DNA of 12,494 nt. Origin: Pseudomonadota bacterium (lineage in GTDB: Bacteria > Desulfobacterota > Desulfobacteria > Desulfobacterales > Desulfobacteraceae). The stretch lies in assembly GCA_018812385.1 (NCBI GenBank), contig JAHJDU010000315.1:1-12494 (forward strand), in the 5' to 3' direction. The notes under the pieces are model-generated. The model saw only the letters and a program-made list of their open reading frames with translations. It was not told the origin of the DNA and ran no database searches. Positions 5,505 to 12,494 of this stretch are shown piece by piece. Positions within the stretch are counted from its first letter, which is position 1. Each line of letters starts with the position of its first letter. The translations under genes were made by a program, and so were the position numbers.

Positions 5505-7358
5505 TCAGGTCCCGAAGGAAACTTCAGGAATTCCCATGGCTGCATCGTCACTGGCGGCAATGGCATCGAATTTTCCCATGGTGACTGGCAATTCTGAATT
5601 GATAAAAAACTGGGCCGTGCAAAACACGCCTTCGTAAAATGCGACTCGTTTGTTGGTTTCCGCCTTTTTTCTCCGGTCCTGGGGGTCAAGACTGCCGACC
5701 AGTTTTTGCAGCTCTGGAACCGCTTTTATGGCCCTTTGAAGGTGCATCCAGGCCATTGTCACATCACCCAGGGCCATGAGAAAGGGATGGGAAAAAGTAA
5801 AGGCGACCATCAAATCCGGCCCCATGGCCAGGGTGCCTAAATGAAGCCCTACTTCGCTTGAACGATTGACAGCGCGCTCAAGCTTGTCTGCCAGATTTCT
5901 GATCCCGGCTATTTCCCTGGCCTGGACAATACTTGCCTGCATTTCCCCCAAAAGATCCATAAAGCACTTTCCATTTTTCATTCCAAGTTTTCGACCGAGA
6001 AGATCCATGGACTGGATACCGCTTGTGCCTTCGTAAATGGTGGTTATTTTGCTATCCCTGAGGTATTGCTCCATCGGGTATTCCGTGGTGAAACCGTATC
6101 CACCGAATACTTGCAGGGCCTGGGCACAGACATCAAAACTTTTCTCGGAACAATAACACTTGAGGATAGGGGTGAGAAATTCAATCAAGCCTTTATATTT
6201 CTCCCGATCTTCTTCTTTTTCTTCAAACGCTTCCAGGTCAAGGCAGTTGGCAGTATAATAGATCAGGCTCCGCATGCCTTCAACATTGGCCTTCATCCAA
6301 ATGAGCATCCGTTTTACATCCGGGTGCTGTATGATGGGCACCTGGACGGCGGTGGGATCAAAAATCTTAAGCAGGTTTTTCCCCTGGCACCTCTCCTTGG
6401 CATGGGTGAGGGCATGGGCATAAGCTGCTCCGGCAAGCGCCTGTCCTTGTATGGCTACACCAATCCGAGCCTCATTCATCAGGCAGAACATGGCCTTCAT
6501 GCCTTTGTTTTCCTCACCGATCAACATGCCCCGGCAATTTCCTTTGCTTCCGAGGCTCATGCTGCATGTGGCACTGCCATGGATGCCCATCTTCTCCTCT
6601 ACGCCCGTGCAGACCACATCATTGGCATCCCCCAGGCTGCCGTCGGGGTTGACACTTATCTTGGGGACAATAAAAAGAGAAACCCCACGGCTCCCCGGAG
6701 GAGCCCCTTTGATTCGTGCCAGGACAAGGTGGATAATATTTTTTGTCAGGTTATGTTCTCCGCCTGTGATAAAGATCTTGTTGCCCACAATGGAATAGGT
6801 TTTGTCATCATTTTTTACGGCCTCACAGGAAAGCTCTCCAACATCGGAGCCGGCATGGGGTTCGGTGAGAAGCATGGCCCCCCCCCATTGGCCCGTATAT
6901 AATTTTTCAAGATACAAGGCCTTTTGTTCGTCGGTCCCATAGGTTTCAACCACCTTTCCGATGCCGTGGCAGAGTGCCGGATACATGATAAAGGCCAGGT
7001 TGGCGCTGACAAAATATTCTGACACCGCTGCCCAGATAATCGCTGGCATGCCCTGACCACCGACGTTAACATCATCCATGGTCGCTATCCACTCCCCCTG
7101 GCAATAGAGTTTGTAGATCTTGTGGAAAGAGTCGGGAACCTTGACCTCACCGTTTTCAAACCGGACGCCCTCTCTATCACCCAGAACGTTGGTGGGGAGA
7201 ATCTCCTTGATGGACAATTTCCGGGCTTCTGTAATGACCAGTTCCAGGGCTTTTCTGTTGAGGCCGTTAAATTTTTCATTTTTTAAAATTTTTTCGCTCT
7301 CAATCTGCTCAAATACAACAAAATCAACATCACGCCTGTCAGCAAGTTGGTGGACCAT
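5505..7358 (-). CDS. Acyl-CoA dehydrogenase, long DmdC-like type
   Basis: A 617-residue FAD-dependent acyl-CoA dehydrogenase, introducing the alpha-beta double bond into an acyl-CoA and passing electrons to ETF. Visible blocks are the N-terminal helical domain and the flavin/substrate region LTEPHAGSDVG (about 164-174). KIFITGGEHN lies at about 194-203 and the C-terminal helical domain contains FGGYGFTTEYPMEQYLRD (about 418-435). IYEGTSGIQ places the probable catalytic base at E443. A further ~150 residues form the extra C-terminal domain that marks the subfamily containing 3-methylmercaptopropionyl-CoA dehydrogenase (DmdC); most such genes in anaerobes act on other acyl-CoAs, so a DMSP role is not implied. 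ATG 7358 is preceded by GGGAGA at good spacing. It is second in a minus-strand unit, 89 bp after the shorter dehydrogenase, and converges on the glycyl radical enzyme with only 16 bp between stops. A run of nine G lies at 6878-6886 (coding strand). Confidence 0.92.
   Translation of the reverse strand: MVHQLADRRDVDFVVFEQIESEKILKNEKFNGLNRKALELVITEARKLSIKEILPTNVLGDREGVRFENGEVKVPDSFHKIYKLYCQGEWIATMDDVNVGGQGMPAIIWAAVSEYFVSANLAFIMYPALCHGIGKVVETYGTDEQKALYLEKLYTGQWGGAMLLTEPHAGSDVGELSCEAVKNDDKTYSIVGNKIFITGGEHNLTKNIIHLVLARIKGAPPGSRGVSLFIVPKISVNPDGSLGDANDVVCTGVEEKMGIHGSATCSMSLGSKGNCRGMLIGEENKGMKAMFCLMNEARIGVAIQGQALAGAAYAHALTHAKERCQGKNLLKIFDPTAVQVPIIQHPDVKRMLIWMKANVEGMRSLIYYTANCLDLEAFEEKEEDREKYKGLIEFLTPILKCYCSEKSFDVCAQALQVFGGYGFTTEYPMEQYLRDSKITTIYEGTSGIQSMDLLGRKLGMKNGKCFMDLLGEMQASIVQAREIAGIRNLADKLERAVNRSSEVGLHLGTLAMGPDLMVAFTFSHPFLMALGDVTMAWMHLQRAIKAVPELQKLVGSLDPQDRRKKAETNKRVAFYEGVFCTAQFFINSELPVTMGKFDAIAASDDAAMGIPEVSFGT
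6878..6886. repeat. Nine-base mononucleotide C/G run in the long acyl-CoA dehydrogenase
   Basis: Nine consecutive C on the plus strand encode TGG GGG GGG GCC (Trp-Gly-Gly-Ala, residues about 158-161) on the coding strand. The frame is intact as given. A run this long can slip during replication, giving frameshifted off variants, or can be miscounted by sequencers. Confidence 0.85.
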
Positions 7359-7447
7359 TGTTTACTCTCCCTCATATTTGTTTTGCAAATCATCTGATAC
7401 ATGTCTTCAAAAAACGTGAAAAACCTTTTAGTTTACGCATTGAGCGG

Positions 7448-8599
7448 CTAGTACCCCTCCAGTTTTGCAATGATATCTTTCATTACCTCGTCTGCCCCCC
7501 CGCCCACGGATATCAGTCTGGAATCCCTGAAAAATCTTGATATCCTCATCTCATTGATGAATCCCGATCCCCCATAATACTGGAGGCAGCCGTCGGCGAC
7601 TTTCTGAACCAGCTGGGCAGCCAGAAGTTTACCCATGGAAACTTCCTTTGTGACATCCTGACCTGCCATTTTCAGCCGAACAATATGATAGGTCAGCTGT
7701 TTCACCGCCAGAATTTCAGCCCCCCACTGAGCAAGGTTATGACGGATAACCTGTTTTTTAATCAAGGGTTTTCCAAAGACAATTCGCTGTTTCAGGTAGC
7801 CCACGGTCTCCTTGATAATCATTTCAGCGGTTCCATAGGCCAGGGGGAGGGCACTGAACCGTTCATGCTGGAACTGCATCATCTGCTGGATAAATCCTTC
7901 CCCTTCCTGCCCAATCAGGTTTTCGGCCGGTATTTTCATATTGTCAAAAAAGAGTTCAGCCGTGTCGCTGCTGCGCATGCCCAGCTTGTCAAGTTTTTTG
8001 CTCACATGAAATCCCTTGATGTCGGTGGGGACAACAAAGAGGCTGAAACTGTGGTAGCCTGGATCTTCGCTTGTCCGGGCAAGAAGGGTTAGAAAATCGG
8101 CCTGGGTACCGTTGGTGATATAGGTTTTCGAGCCGTTGAGGCGGTAGTGGTCCCCCTCTTTTTTCGCAAAGGTTTTCAAGGCTGCCACATCTGATCCGGC
8201 ATCGGATTCTGTGACGGCAATAGCTGACACCATTCTTCCTTTGAGTGCCGGTTCAAGATAGGTTTTCTTGAGATATTCGCTTCCAAAATCATAGATGGCC
8301 GGGGTGGCCATGCTGGTCTGGACCATCATGGCCAGGGCAACGCCGCCTGCCTGAATTTTGGCTATTTCTTCTAGAAAAACGAGTTCATACCAATAGTCAA
8401 GGCCCTCTCCCCCGTATTTTGTATCGTATCTGATACCCAAGAAGCCCAGTTCACCCATTTTTTTAAAGATGTCATGGAGAGGGATCAGGCCGGCTTCTTC
8501 CCATTCGTCAACATTGGGGTTGATCTCTTTTTTGATAAAATCCGCCACAGCCTTTCTAACTAGTTGATGTTCCTTTGTAAAATAGAGGTCTTTTGCCAT
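7448..8599 (-). CDS. Acyl-CoA dehydrogenase with helix-G type catalytic glutamate
   Basis: A 383-residue FAD-dependent acyl-CoA dehydrogenase of standard length. Motifs include AVTESDAGSDVAAL (about 128-141), KTYITNG (about 158-164), MRSSDTAELFFDN (about 208-220), YYGGSGFINE (about 341-350) and SVGGGADEVM (about 364-373). The C-terminal position that usually carries the catalytic Glu in IGEGTxEI is glycine here. A glutamate in FQHERF (E246) occupies the helix-G site used by isovaleryl-CoA and long-chain acyl-CoA dehydrogenases, so the enzyme should be active with that alternative base. A branched or longer substrate is inferred. The frame stays open to 8692, but MAKDLYFTKEH at 8599 is the right start: it matches the family N-terminus and has AAGGAA a few bases upstream. 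It is the first gene of a two-dehydrogenase unit, behind a strong promoter candidate at 8663-8692. Confidence 0.92.
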   Translation of the reverse strand: MAKDLYFTKEHQLVRKAVADFIKKEINPNVDEWEEAGLIPLHDIFKKMGELGFLGIRYDTKYGGEGLDYWYELVFLEEIAKIQAGGVALAMMVQTSMATPAIYDFGSEYLKKTYLEPALKGRMVSAIAVTESDAGSDVAALKTFAKKEGDHYRLNGSKTYITNGTQADFLTLLARTSEDPGYHSFSLFVVPTDIKGFHVSKKLDKLGMRSSDTAELFFDNMKIPAENLIGQEGEGFIQQMMQFQHERFSALPLAYGTAEMIIKETVGYLKQRIVFGKPLIKKQVIRHNLAQWGAEILAVKQLTYHIVRLKMAGQDVTKEVSMGKLLAAQLVQKVADGCLQYYGGSGFINEMRISRFFRDSRLISVGGGADEVMKDIIAKLEGY

Positions 8600-8662
8600 T
8601 GTCCGTTTCCTTTGTATTAAAGTTTGGTTGCATGAATGTCCATTGGGTGAACAACACTTTCC

Positions 8663-8692
8663 ATTATAAAAGCAATATCCGTTCCATTTCAA
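8663..8692 (-). promoter_or_regulatory. Sigma70 promoter for the acyl-CoA dehydrogenase pair
   Basis: Read on the minus strand, TTGAAA (8692-8687) is followed after 18 bp by a perfect TATAAT (8668-8663). Initiation is expected near 8656, leaving a leader of about 57 nt before ATG 8599, with AAGGAA as the ribosome site. This is the best promoter match in the window. Confidence 0.6.
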
Positions 8693-8748
8693 TAGAAAAT
8701 AAACAAATCAAGATAATGTTTTGCTCCCAACATAATTTTTTTTAGAAC

Positions 8749-8776
8749 TTGACATTTTGATAGGTTGGCTTTAGTT
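8749..8776 (+). promoter_or_regulatory. Promoter candidate for the alcohol dehydrogenase-SCP2-AOR operon
   Basis: A perfect TTGACA lies at 8749-8754. The -10 is weak: TTTAGT at 8770-8775 (4 of 6 matches, 15-bp spacing) or TTAGTT at 8771-8776. Initiation would be around 8783-8788, right at the inverted repeat 8786-8805. A weak -10 next to an operator-like repeat suggests regulated expression. A strong AGGAGG at 8831-8836 precedes the first gene by 5 nt. Confidence 0.4.
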
Positions 8777-8785
8777 TCGAAAAAT

Positions 8786-8805
8786 AGTCGGTCGGTTGGC
8801 CGACT
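8786..8805. promoter_or_regulatory. Operator-like inverted repeat, TetR-type candidate
   Basis: AGTCGG (8786-8791) and CCGACT (8800-8805) are perfect 6-bp inverted arms around an 8-bp spacer; the left arm is extended by a direct GTCGGTCGG repeat. Such CGGTCGG/CCGACC palindromes are typical of TetR-family operators. The site overlaps the predicted start of the plus-strand operon, where a bound repressor would block initiation. No regulator gene is in the window. Confidence 0.4.
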
Positions 8806-8841
8806 TAGATACTGATGTAAAAAATCCATAAGGAGGACTTT

Positions 8842-10017
8842 ATGCTGCCGGAATTTTATCAATTCCAAAATCGAACAAAGGTAATTTATGGCCAAGGTCT
8901 TGCTCTTGATTTCACGCATGAGCTTGAAGAGTTAGGCACAAACAAATTTTTTATAGTATCTGATAGAATTATCGAGAAACTTGGCCTGGTCAAGCAGGTC
9001 AAGGATGCCCTGCTCAGTGGAGGCATTGAAATAACAGGTGAATTTTTCGATGTGCCACAGGATGCCTCAATCACCTGTGTTAAGGAGATCAGCAGACTGG
9101 CTACAGAAACCAAGGCCAAAGGTTTGATTGCCCTAGGCGGAGGCAGTGTGATCGATGCAGCCAAAGGAGCCAACTTTACATTTACTTTGGGTGGAGATCT
9201 TATCGAGGATTACTCAGGTGCGGCTACACTTACACAACCTTTAAATCCTCTGGTTGTTATTCCCACAACAGCTGGTACGGGTAGTGAGTGTACACTTGCA
9301 GCAATTATCTATGATGTGGAAAATAAAACAAAGTTAGCATTTTCCGATCAATTTCTTCTTCCAAACCTTGCTGTTCTCGATCCTGTCATGACACGTTCCA
9401 TGCCACCGGGTCTAACTGCATCCACTGGTATGGACGCTTTAACACATGCAGTGGAAGCATATGTAGGTATTGATTCATCACCTCATACGGATGCACTGTC
9501 TGTTGCTGCGATCGAGCATATTTTCAATAATATTGTCAGGGCTACAGAAAACGGCGATGACCTTGAAGCACGAGGCAGTATGTTGATAGGTGCCAATCTG
9601 GCAGGTATTGCCTTTTCACACTCCATGTGCGGATGCGTTCACGGCATGGCTCATGCAATAGGCGGTCTTGCCCGTGTTCCCCATGGTATTGCAAATGCCA
9701 TATTCCTGTCCCATGGAATGGAATATAATTTTGAACAGGTCAAGGAAAAATTTGCAAGACTTGCACCTGTCATGGGTGAGGATATATCAGGATTATCCAT
9801 TGACAATGCAGCGCAAAAGGCAATTTTCGCAGTGAAAAAACTGACCGCCCGGTTGAACAGGCTGGATGCCTTGCCTTTAAGGCTGAGGGATGTCGGAGTG
9901 TCTGAAGATCAGCTATTAAAAATTGCAAAAGCAGCTGTTGAAGATGGCACTTCAATTTATAACCCGCGCGAAGTTGTTGCTGAAGAAATTTTGGTTCACA
10001 TAAAAAATGCATATTAG
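8842..10017 (+). CDS. Iron-containing (group III) alcohol dehydrogenase
   Basis: A 391-residue NAD(P)-linked alcohol dehydrogenase of the iron-dependent family, interconverting an alcohol and its aldehyde in the cytoplasm. The dinucleotide-binding GGGS is at residues 99-102, with PTTAGTGSE at 141-149 nearby. Metal ligands are D198 and H202 in MDALTHAVEAY, H267 in CVHGMAHAIGG and H281 in PHGIANAI, all present with spacing close to that of FucO-type enzymes. The length is typical. The ATG at 8842 has a near-perfect AGGAGG five bases upstream. It is the first gene of a plus-strand operon with an SCP2-like protein (59 bp gap) and an aldehyde:ferredoxin oxidoreductase, so its aldehyde is probably shared with the latter. 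The divergent acyl-CoA dehydrogenases suggest a fatty or otherwise hydrophobic substrate (inference). Class assignment is firm; substrate is not readable. Confidence 0.94.
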   Translation: MLPEFYQFQNRTKVIYGQGLALDFTHELEELGTNKFFIVSDRIIEKLGLVKQVKDALLSGGIEITGEFFDVPQDASITCVKEISRLATETKAKGLIALGGGSVIDAAKGANFTFTLGGDLIEDYSGAATLTQPLNPLVVIPTTAGTGSECTLAAIIYDVENKTKLAFSDQFLLPNLAVLDPVMTRSMPPGLTASTGMDALTHAVEAYVGIDSSPHTDALSVAAIEHIFNNIVRATENGDDLEARGSMLIGANLAGIAFSHSMCGCVHGMAHAIGGLARVPHGIANAIFLSHGMEYNFEQVKEKFARLAPVMGEDISGLSIDNAAQKAIFAVKKLTARLNRLDALPLRLRDVGVSEDQLLKIAKAAVEDGTSIYNPREVVAEEILVHIKNAY

Positions 10018-10076
10018 CATATTGTTCTTTAACATTTAGATAGTTCCATAATCCTATAACAATTAAGGAGAGAGAA

Positions 10077-10490
10077 ATGGCTGTTTTTGAAAGTGGTGAA
10101 AAATTTGAAAAAGTCCTTGGCGGATTTTTTAATCTAATTGCCGACACACCCCTGGTAGCAGACAAGCTGCTTAAATCAAATTTGATTGTCAGGTTTAATT
10201 ATACTGATCCGGATTGTGTACTGTTAATTGACTGCTCTGGTGATAAAGTGGAGGTCAGGCCTGGTGATACAGAGACCAAGGCTATTGTTGAAATGAAAAT
10301 GAAAGTCGATATTGCCCATAAATTCTGGTACGGAAAAGTGAATCTAACCATGGCATTAACACGGCGGCAGATGGTGGCAAAGGGACCGGTTCCCAAAATA
10401 CTAAAACTTTTGCCGGCAATAAAACCAGTTTATGCGATGTATCCGAAATACCTGGATGAGAATGGATATAGCCAATACAATATTCATTAG
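10077..10490 (+). CDS. SCP2 sterol-carrier-like lipid-binding protein
   Basis: A 137-residue single-domain protein resembling the SCP2 fold, a small alpha/beta sheet with a hydrophobic tunnel that binds fatty acyl chains or other lipids. Supporting segments are VLLIDCSGDKVEVRPGDTE, the VDIAHKFWYGKVNLTMALTR block and the KGPVPKILKLLPAIKPVY tail characteristic of bacterial stand-alone SCP2 proteins. No catalytic motif, signal peptide or membrane segment is visible, so it is probably a soluble binder. AAGGAGAG stands just before ATG 10077. It sits between the alcohol dehydrogenase and the aldehyde oxidoreductase, with a 21-bp gap to the latter. From this position it may hold or present a water-insoluble alcohol or aldehyde to its neighbours (inference). 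Family confidence is good; the ligand is unknown. Confidence 0.82.
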   Translation: MAVFESGEKFEKVLGGFFNLIADTPLVADKLLKSNLIVRFNYTDPDCVLLIDCSGDKVEVRPGDTETKAIVEMKMKVDIAHKFWYGKVNLTMALTRRQMVAKGPVPKILKLLPAIKPVYAMYPKYLDENGYSQYNIH

Positions 10491-10511
10491 ATTCAAAAGG
10501 AGATAATTGAT

Positions 10512-12389
10512 ATGGACGGCTATGCAGGAAAGATTTTGTATGTAGATTTATCTTCAGGCCAAATTGAAACAAAACCACTGGATCCAGAGTTTGCAAGGAA
10601 GTATATTGGCGGTCTGGGCTTTGGAACAAGGATTTTTCTTGATCTTATTCATGACAAACCTGACTTTGAAGCATTATCAGGCGACAACCCCTTTGTTGTC
10701 ATGACCGGCCCCTTGACCGGGATGAAGATGAACGCGGTAGCCAGGTGGACTGTGGGAGCAAAATCTCCCCTTACCGGCTTTTGGGGTGATGCCAATGTTG
10801 GTGGTTTTTTTGGAGCAACACTGAAATTTGCAGGATATGACGGCATAGCCATCACAGGAAATTCTGCCAAACCGGTCTATATCTATATTAATGACGATCA
10901 GGTTGAACTGCGGGATGCCACTAAGTACTGGGGCCAGGATACATACATAGTAAATGATAACATGATAAAAGATCTGAAAGATGAATCCGGAAAATCAGGC
11001 CAGGTATTGACCATTGGCCCTGCCGGTGAAAAAATGGTTCGATTTGCTTCTCTTGTCAACAATAAGGGCCATGTTGCCGGGCGAACAGGTCTTGGGGCAG
11101 TTTGGGGTGCTAAAAAACTCAAGGCGATTTATGCAACAGGATCAGGTAAACTTTCCGTGGCCCAGCCGGAAAACTTAAAAGCCCTTCGCAGGGAACTTAA
11201 ACAATTGTATCAAGAGAGTATTGGTATCAGCGCTATCAGCGCTTCCGGAACAGCCGCTCATATGGATGTTGGCGTTCTTCTTGGAGATATTCCCATTAAA
11301 AACTGGCAGATGACCGATTGGGAGCTCATTGATGAACTTGGCCCGGCAACTATTGAAAAGAAAATTTTTGCCGGAAACAAAACCTGCTTTGGATGCGGTG
11401 TGGCCTGTAAAAAAGAGGCCGAAGTTAAAGATGGACCCTTTAAAATGAAAAAAGGACCTGGTCCGGAATATGAAACCATCGCGACTTTTGGGACCATGTG
11501 TCTGAATTCCTCTATTGAATCTGTTGCCAAAGCAAATGAAATCTGCAATCGTTTTGGAATGGACACTATCTCGTGCGGCTCAACCATTGCATTTGCCATA
11601 GATTGCTTTGAAAATGGGTTGATTAATGAAAAAGATACTGATGGTCTGTCTCTTACATGGGGAAATTCTAAAGCCATTGTTGCAATGGCTGAAAAGATAG
11701 GAAAAAAAGAAGGATTTGGCGCTATCCTTGCTGAAGGGAGTGCAATAGCGGCAAAACATATCGATGAAGATAAAGCTTCAAAGTTTTTGACTACTGTAAA
11801 AGGACTTGAAGCTCCCATGCATGATCCCCGGAATGCTCATGGTTTTGGGTTGGCCTATGGAGTTTCCCCCAGAGGAGCATGCCACGAGGCAAGCCTGACT
11901 TTTGAAATCGAAGGCGGATCCATGTTTATCCCTGAAATTCCGGATCTGGCTGAAGACCTGCCCGAAGGTAGTGAAGGTCGCGCAAAACTTAATATCGCAT
12001 GCCAGGATTATGGTATGTTCTTTTCCAATAGTGCCATATTCTGTAACCTGGGAGGATCTCCCTTGAATGCAACACATGCAATAAATATGGTAAATTATGT
12101 TACGGGCTTTGATTATACAATATCAGAAGTTTTAAAAATCGGAAGGCAGCTCTGGTATCTGAAACGGGGGCTCTCAAATCTCTTTGGTGCAAGGGCAGTG
12201 GATGACAAACTTCCAGAACGTCTGATGACGCCAATGAAAGATGGTCCAACCCAGGGTAGCGTTCCAGATATGGACCTTATGTTGAATGAATTTTATAAAA
12301 TGAGAGGCTTTAACAAAAATGGGGTACCCCGAAAAGATATTCTTGAAAAGCTGAATCTAAATAAACTGGCAGGCCTACTCTTTCCTTAA
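10512..12389 (+). CDS. Aldehyde:ferredoxin oxidoreductase (tungsten/molybdenum bis-pterin)
   Basis: A 625-residue AOR-family enzyme oxidising aldehydes to carboxylic acids with ferredoxin as acceptor; the reverse reaction is possible under strongly reducing conditions. The N-terminal domain shows MDGYAGKILYVDLSSG, YIGGLGFGTRI and GPLTGMKMNAVARW, typical of the pterin-binding half. The [4Fe-4S] ligands are C292, C295 and C299 in CFGCGVAC, with the distant fourth ligand C511 in SNSAIFC. DPRNAHGFGLAYGVSPRGACH is the second pterin-contact region. The length is normal and nothing is missing. The start has AAGGAGAT upstream at 8-nt spacing. It is the last gene of the operon with the iron alcohol dehydrogenase and the SCP2 protein, which fits an alcohol-aldehyde-acid route. 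It needs tungstate or molybdate uptake and pterin genes, none of which are here. Substrate range is unknown. Confidence 0.94.
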   Translation: MDGYAGKILYVDLSSGQIETKPLDPEFARKYIGGLGFGTRIFLDLIHDKPDFEALSGDNPFVVMTGPLTGMKMNAVARWTVGAKSPLTGFWGDANVGGFFGATLKFAGYDGIAITGNSAKPVYIYINDDQVELRDATKYWGQDTYIVNDNMIKDLKDESGKSGQVLTIGPAGEKMVRFASLVNNKGHVAGRTGLGAVWGAKKLKAIYATGSGKLSVAQPENLKALRRELKQLYQESIGISAISASGTAAHMDVGVLLGDIPIKNWQMTDWELIDELGPATIEKKIFAGNKTCFGCGVACKKEAEVKDGPFKMKKGPGPEYETIATFGTMCLNSSIESVAKANEICNRFGMDTISCGSTIAFAIDCFENGLINEKDTDGLSLTWGNSKAIVAMAEKIGKKEGFGAILAEGSAIAAKHIDEDKASKFLTTVKGLEAPMHDPRNAHGFGLAYGVSPRGACHEASLTFEIEGGSMFIPEIPDLAEDLPEGSEGRAKLNIACQDYGMFFSNSAIFCNLGGSPLNATHAINMVNYVTGFDYTISEVLKIGRQLWYLKRGLSNLFGARAVDDKLPERLMTPMKDGPTQGSVPDMDLMLNEFYKMRGFNKNGVPRKDILEKLNLNKLAGLLFP

Positions 12390-12410
12390 GTTAAAAAGGC
12401 TTTTTACTTA
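12387..12410 (+). terminator. Weak AT-rich hairpin after the aldehyde oxidoreductase
   Basis: Starting at the stop codon, TAAGT-T-AAAAAG pairs with CTTTTTACTTA through one bulged base and a very tight loop. The stem is nearly all A-T and no T-tract follows, so termination here would be inefficient. The palindromic element that starts just after may do the job instead. Confidence 0.22.
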
Positions 12411-12494
12411 GTGTTTGAACGAAAACTCACCCATCTACTGCGTTGCTGCAAAATCCTGAAATCCTCATGTACAGTAGTACACTCCGGTTTCAAG
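12411..12494. repeat. Left part of a probable intergenic palindromic repeat (cut by window end)
   Basis: The non-coding tail contains an inner imperfect hairpin. TGAAA (12457-12461) pairs with TTTCA (12488-12492), and GTAC (12469-12472) pairs with GTAC (12477-12480) around the loop AGTA. To its left lies GTTTGAACGAAAACTCACCC, a plausible outer arm. The nested shape and position directly after an operon resemble the multicopy palindromic elements of Desulfobacteraceae and some gammaproteobacteria, as I recall them. The right arm is outside the window, so the full element cannot be shown here. Confidence 0.45.

Noticed and set aside
6066..6902. A 278-codon plus-strand open frame opposite the long acyl-CoA dehydrogenase
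   Set aside because: It is antisense to a clear, motif-complete enzyme, its protein resembles nothing recognisable, and it has no plausible ribosome site. It is a shadow frame.
7376..7390. Small inverted repeat ATTTG-N5-CAAAT between the two acyl-CoA dehydrogenase genes
   Set aside because: A 5-bp AT-rich stem is expected by chance. It has no T-tract and no promoter beside it.
8600..8692. Extending the shorter acyl-CoA dehydrogenase to the ATG at 8692
   Set aside because: The extra 31 residues do not resemble the family N-terminus and overlap the best promoter match. The ATG at 8599 has a ribosome site and the right family start.
11258..11818. A 186-codon minus-strand open frame within the aldehyde oxidoreductase gene
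   Set aside because: It lies opposite the Fe-S ligand region of a complete gene, and its serine/proline-rich translation is typical of an antisense shadow.

Overview
The window looks like chromosome of an anaerobic, probably sulfate-reducing, Desulfobacterota bacterium (Desulfobacteraceae-like). The reasons are a tungsten/molybdenum aldehyde oxidoreductase, an oxygen-sensitive glycyl radical enzyme, tandem acyl-CoA dehydrogenases and moderate GC. No rRNA, tRNA, CRISPR array, transposase or phage gene is visible. The genus is inference; nothing here fixes it.

Layout. Positions 1-97 hold the last 31 codons of an unidentified plus-strand gene. Positions 108-1933 (minus) hold a two-gene unit: a terpenoid-cyclase-fold (alpha/alpha barrel) protein followed, with overlap, by a hexapeptide-repeat acyltransferase, probably acting in surface glycan or lipid modification. 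Positions 1934-2193 are a divergent intergenic region with a plus-strand promoter candidate and the decayed C-terminal half of a GbsR/MarR-like DNA-binding protein. Positions 2194-5488 (plus) encode a radical-SAM activase and its glycyl radical enzyme, overlapping by 20 bp. Positions 5505-8599 (minus) encode two acyl-CoA dehydrogenases of different subfamilies. Positions 8600-8841 are a divergent promoter region with a TetR-type operator candidate. Positions 8842-12389 (plus) encode an iron-dependent alcohol dehydrogenase, an SCP2 sterol-carrier-like protein and an aldehyde:ferredoxin oxidoreductase. The window ends inside what looks like an intergenic palindromic repeat.

How the parts may work together. 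The right half reads as a lipophilic alcohol/aldehyde/acyl-CoA module. The alcohol dehydrogenase interconverts alcohol and aldehyde, the aldehyde oxidoreductase interconverts aldehyde and acid, the SCP2 protein may bind the hydrophobic intermediate, and the divergent acyl-CoA dehydrogenases start beta-oxidation. A shared control region lies between the two transcription units. No acyl-CoA synthetase, ETF or regulator gene is in the window.

The most interesting item is the glycyl radical enzyme. It has the thiyl cysteine and glutamate of eliminases (GCVEP), an aspartate 14 residues after the cysteine as in glycerol and propanediol dehydratases, and an unusual hydrophobic/basic segment before the substrate-binding region. 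It has no microcompartment, transporter or intact regulator beside it, so its substrate is open.
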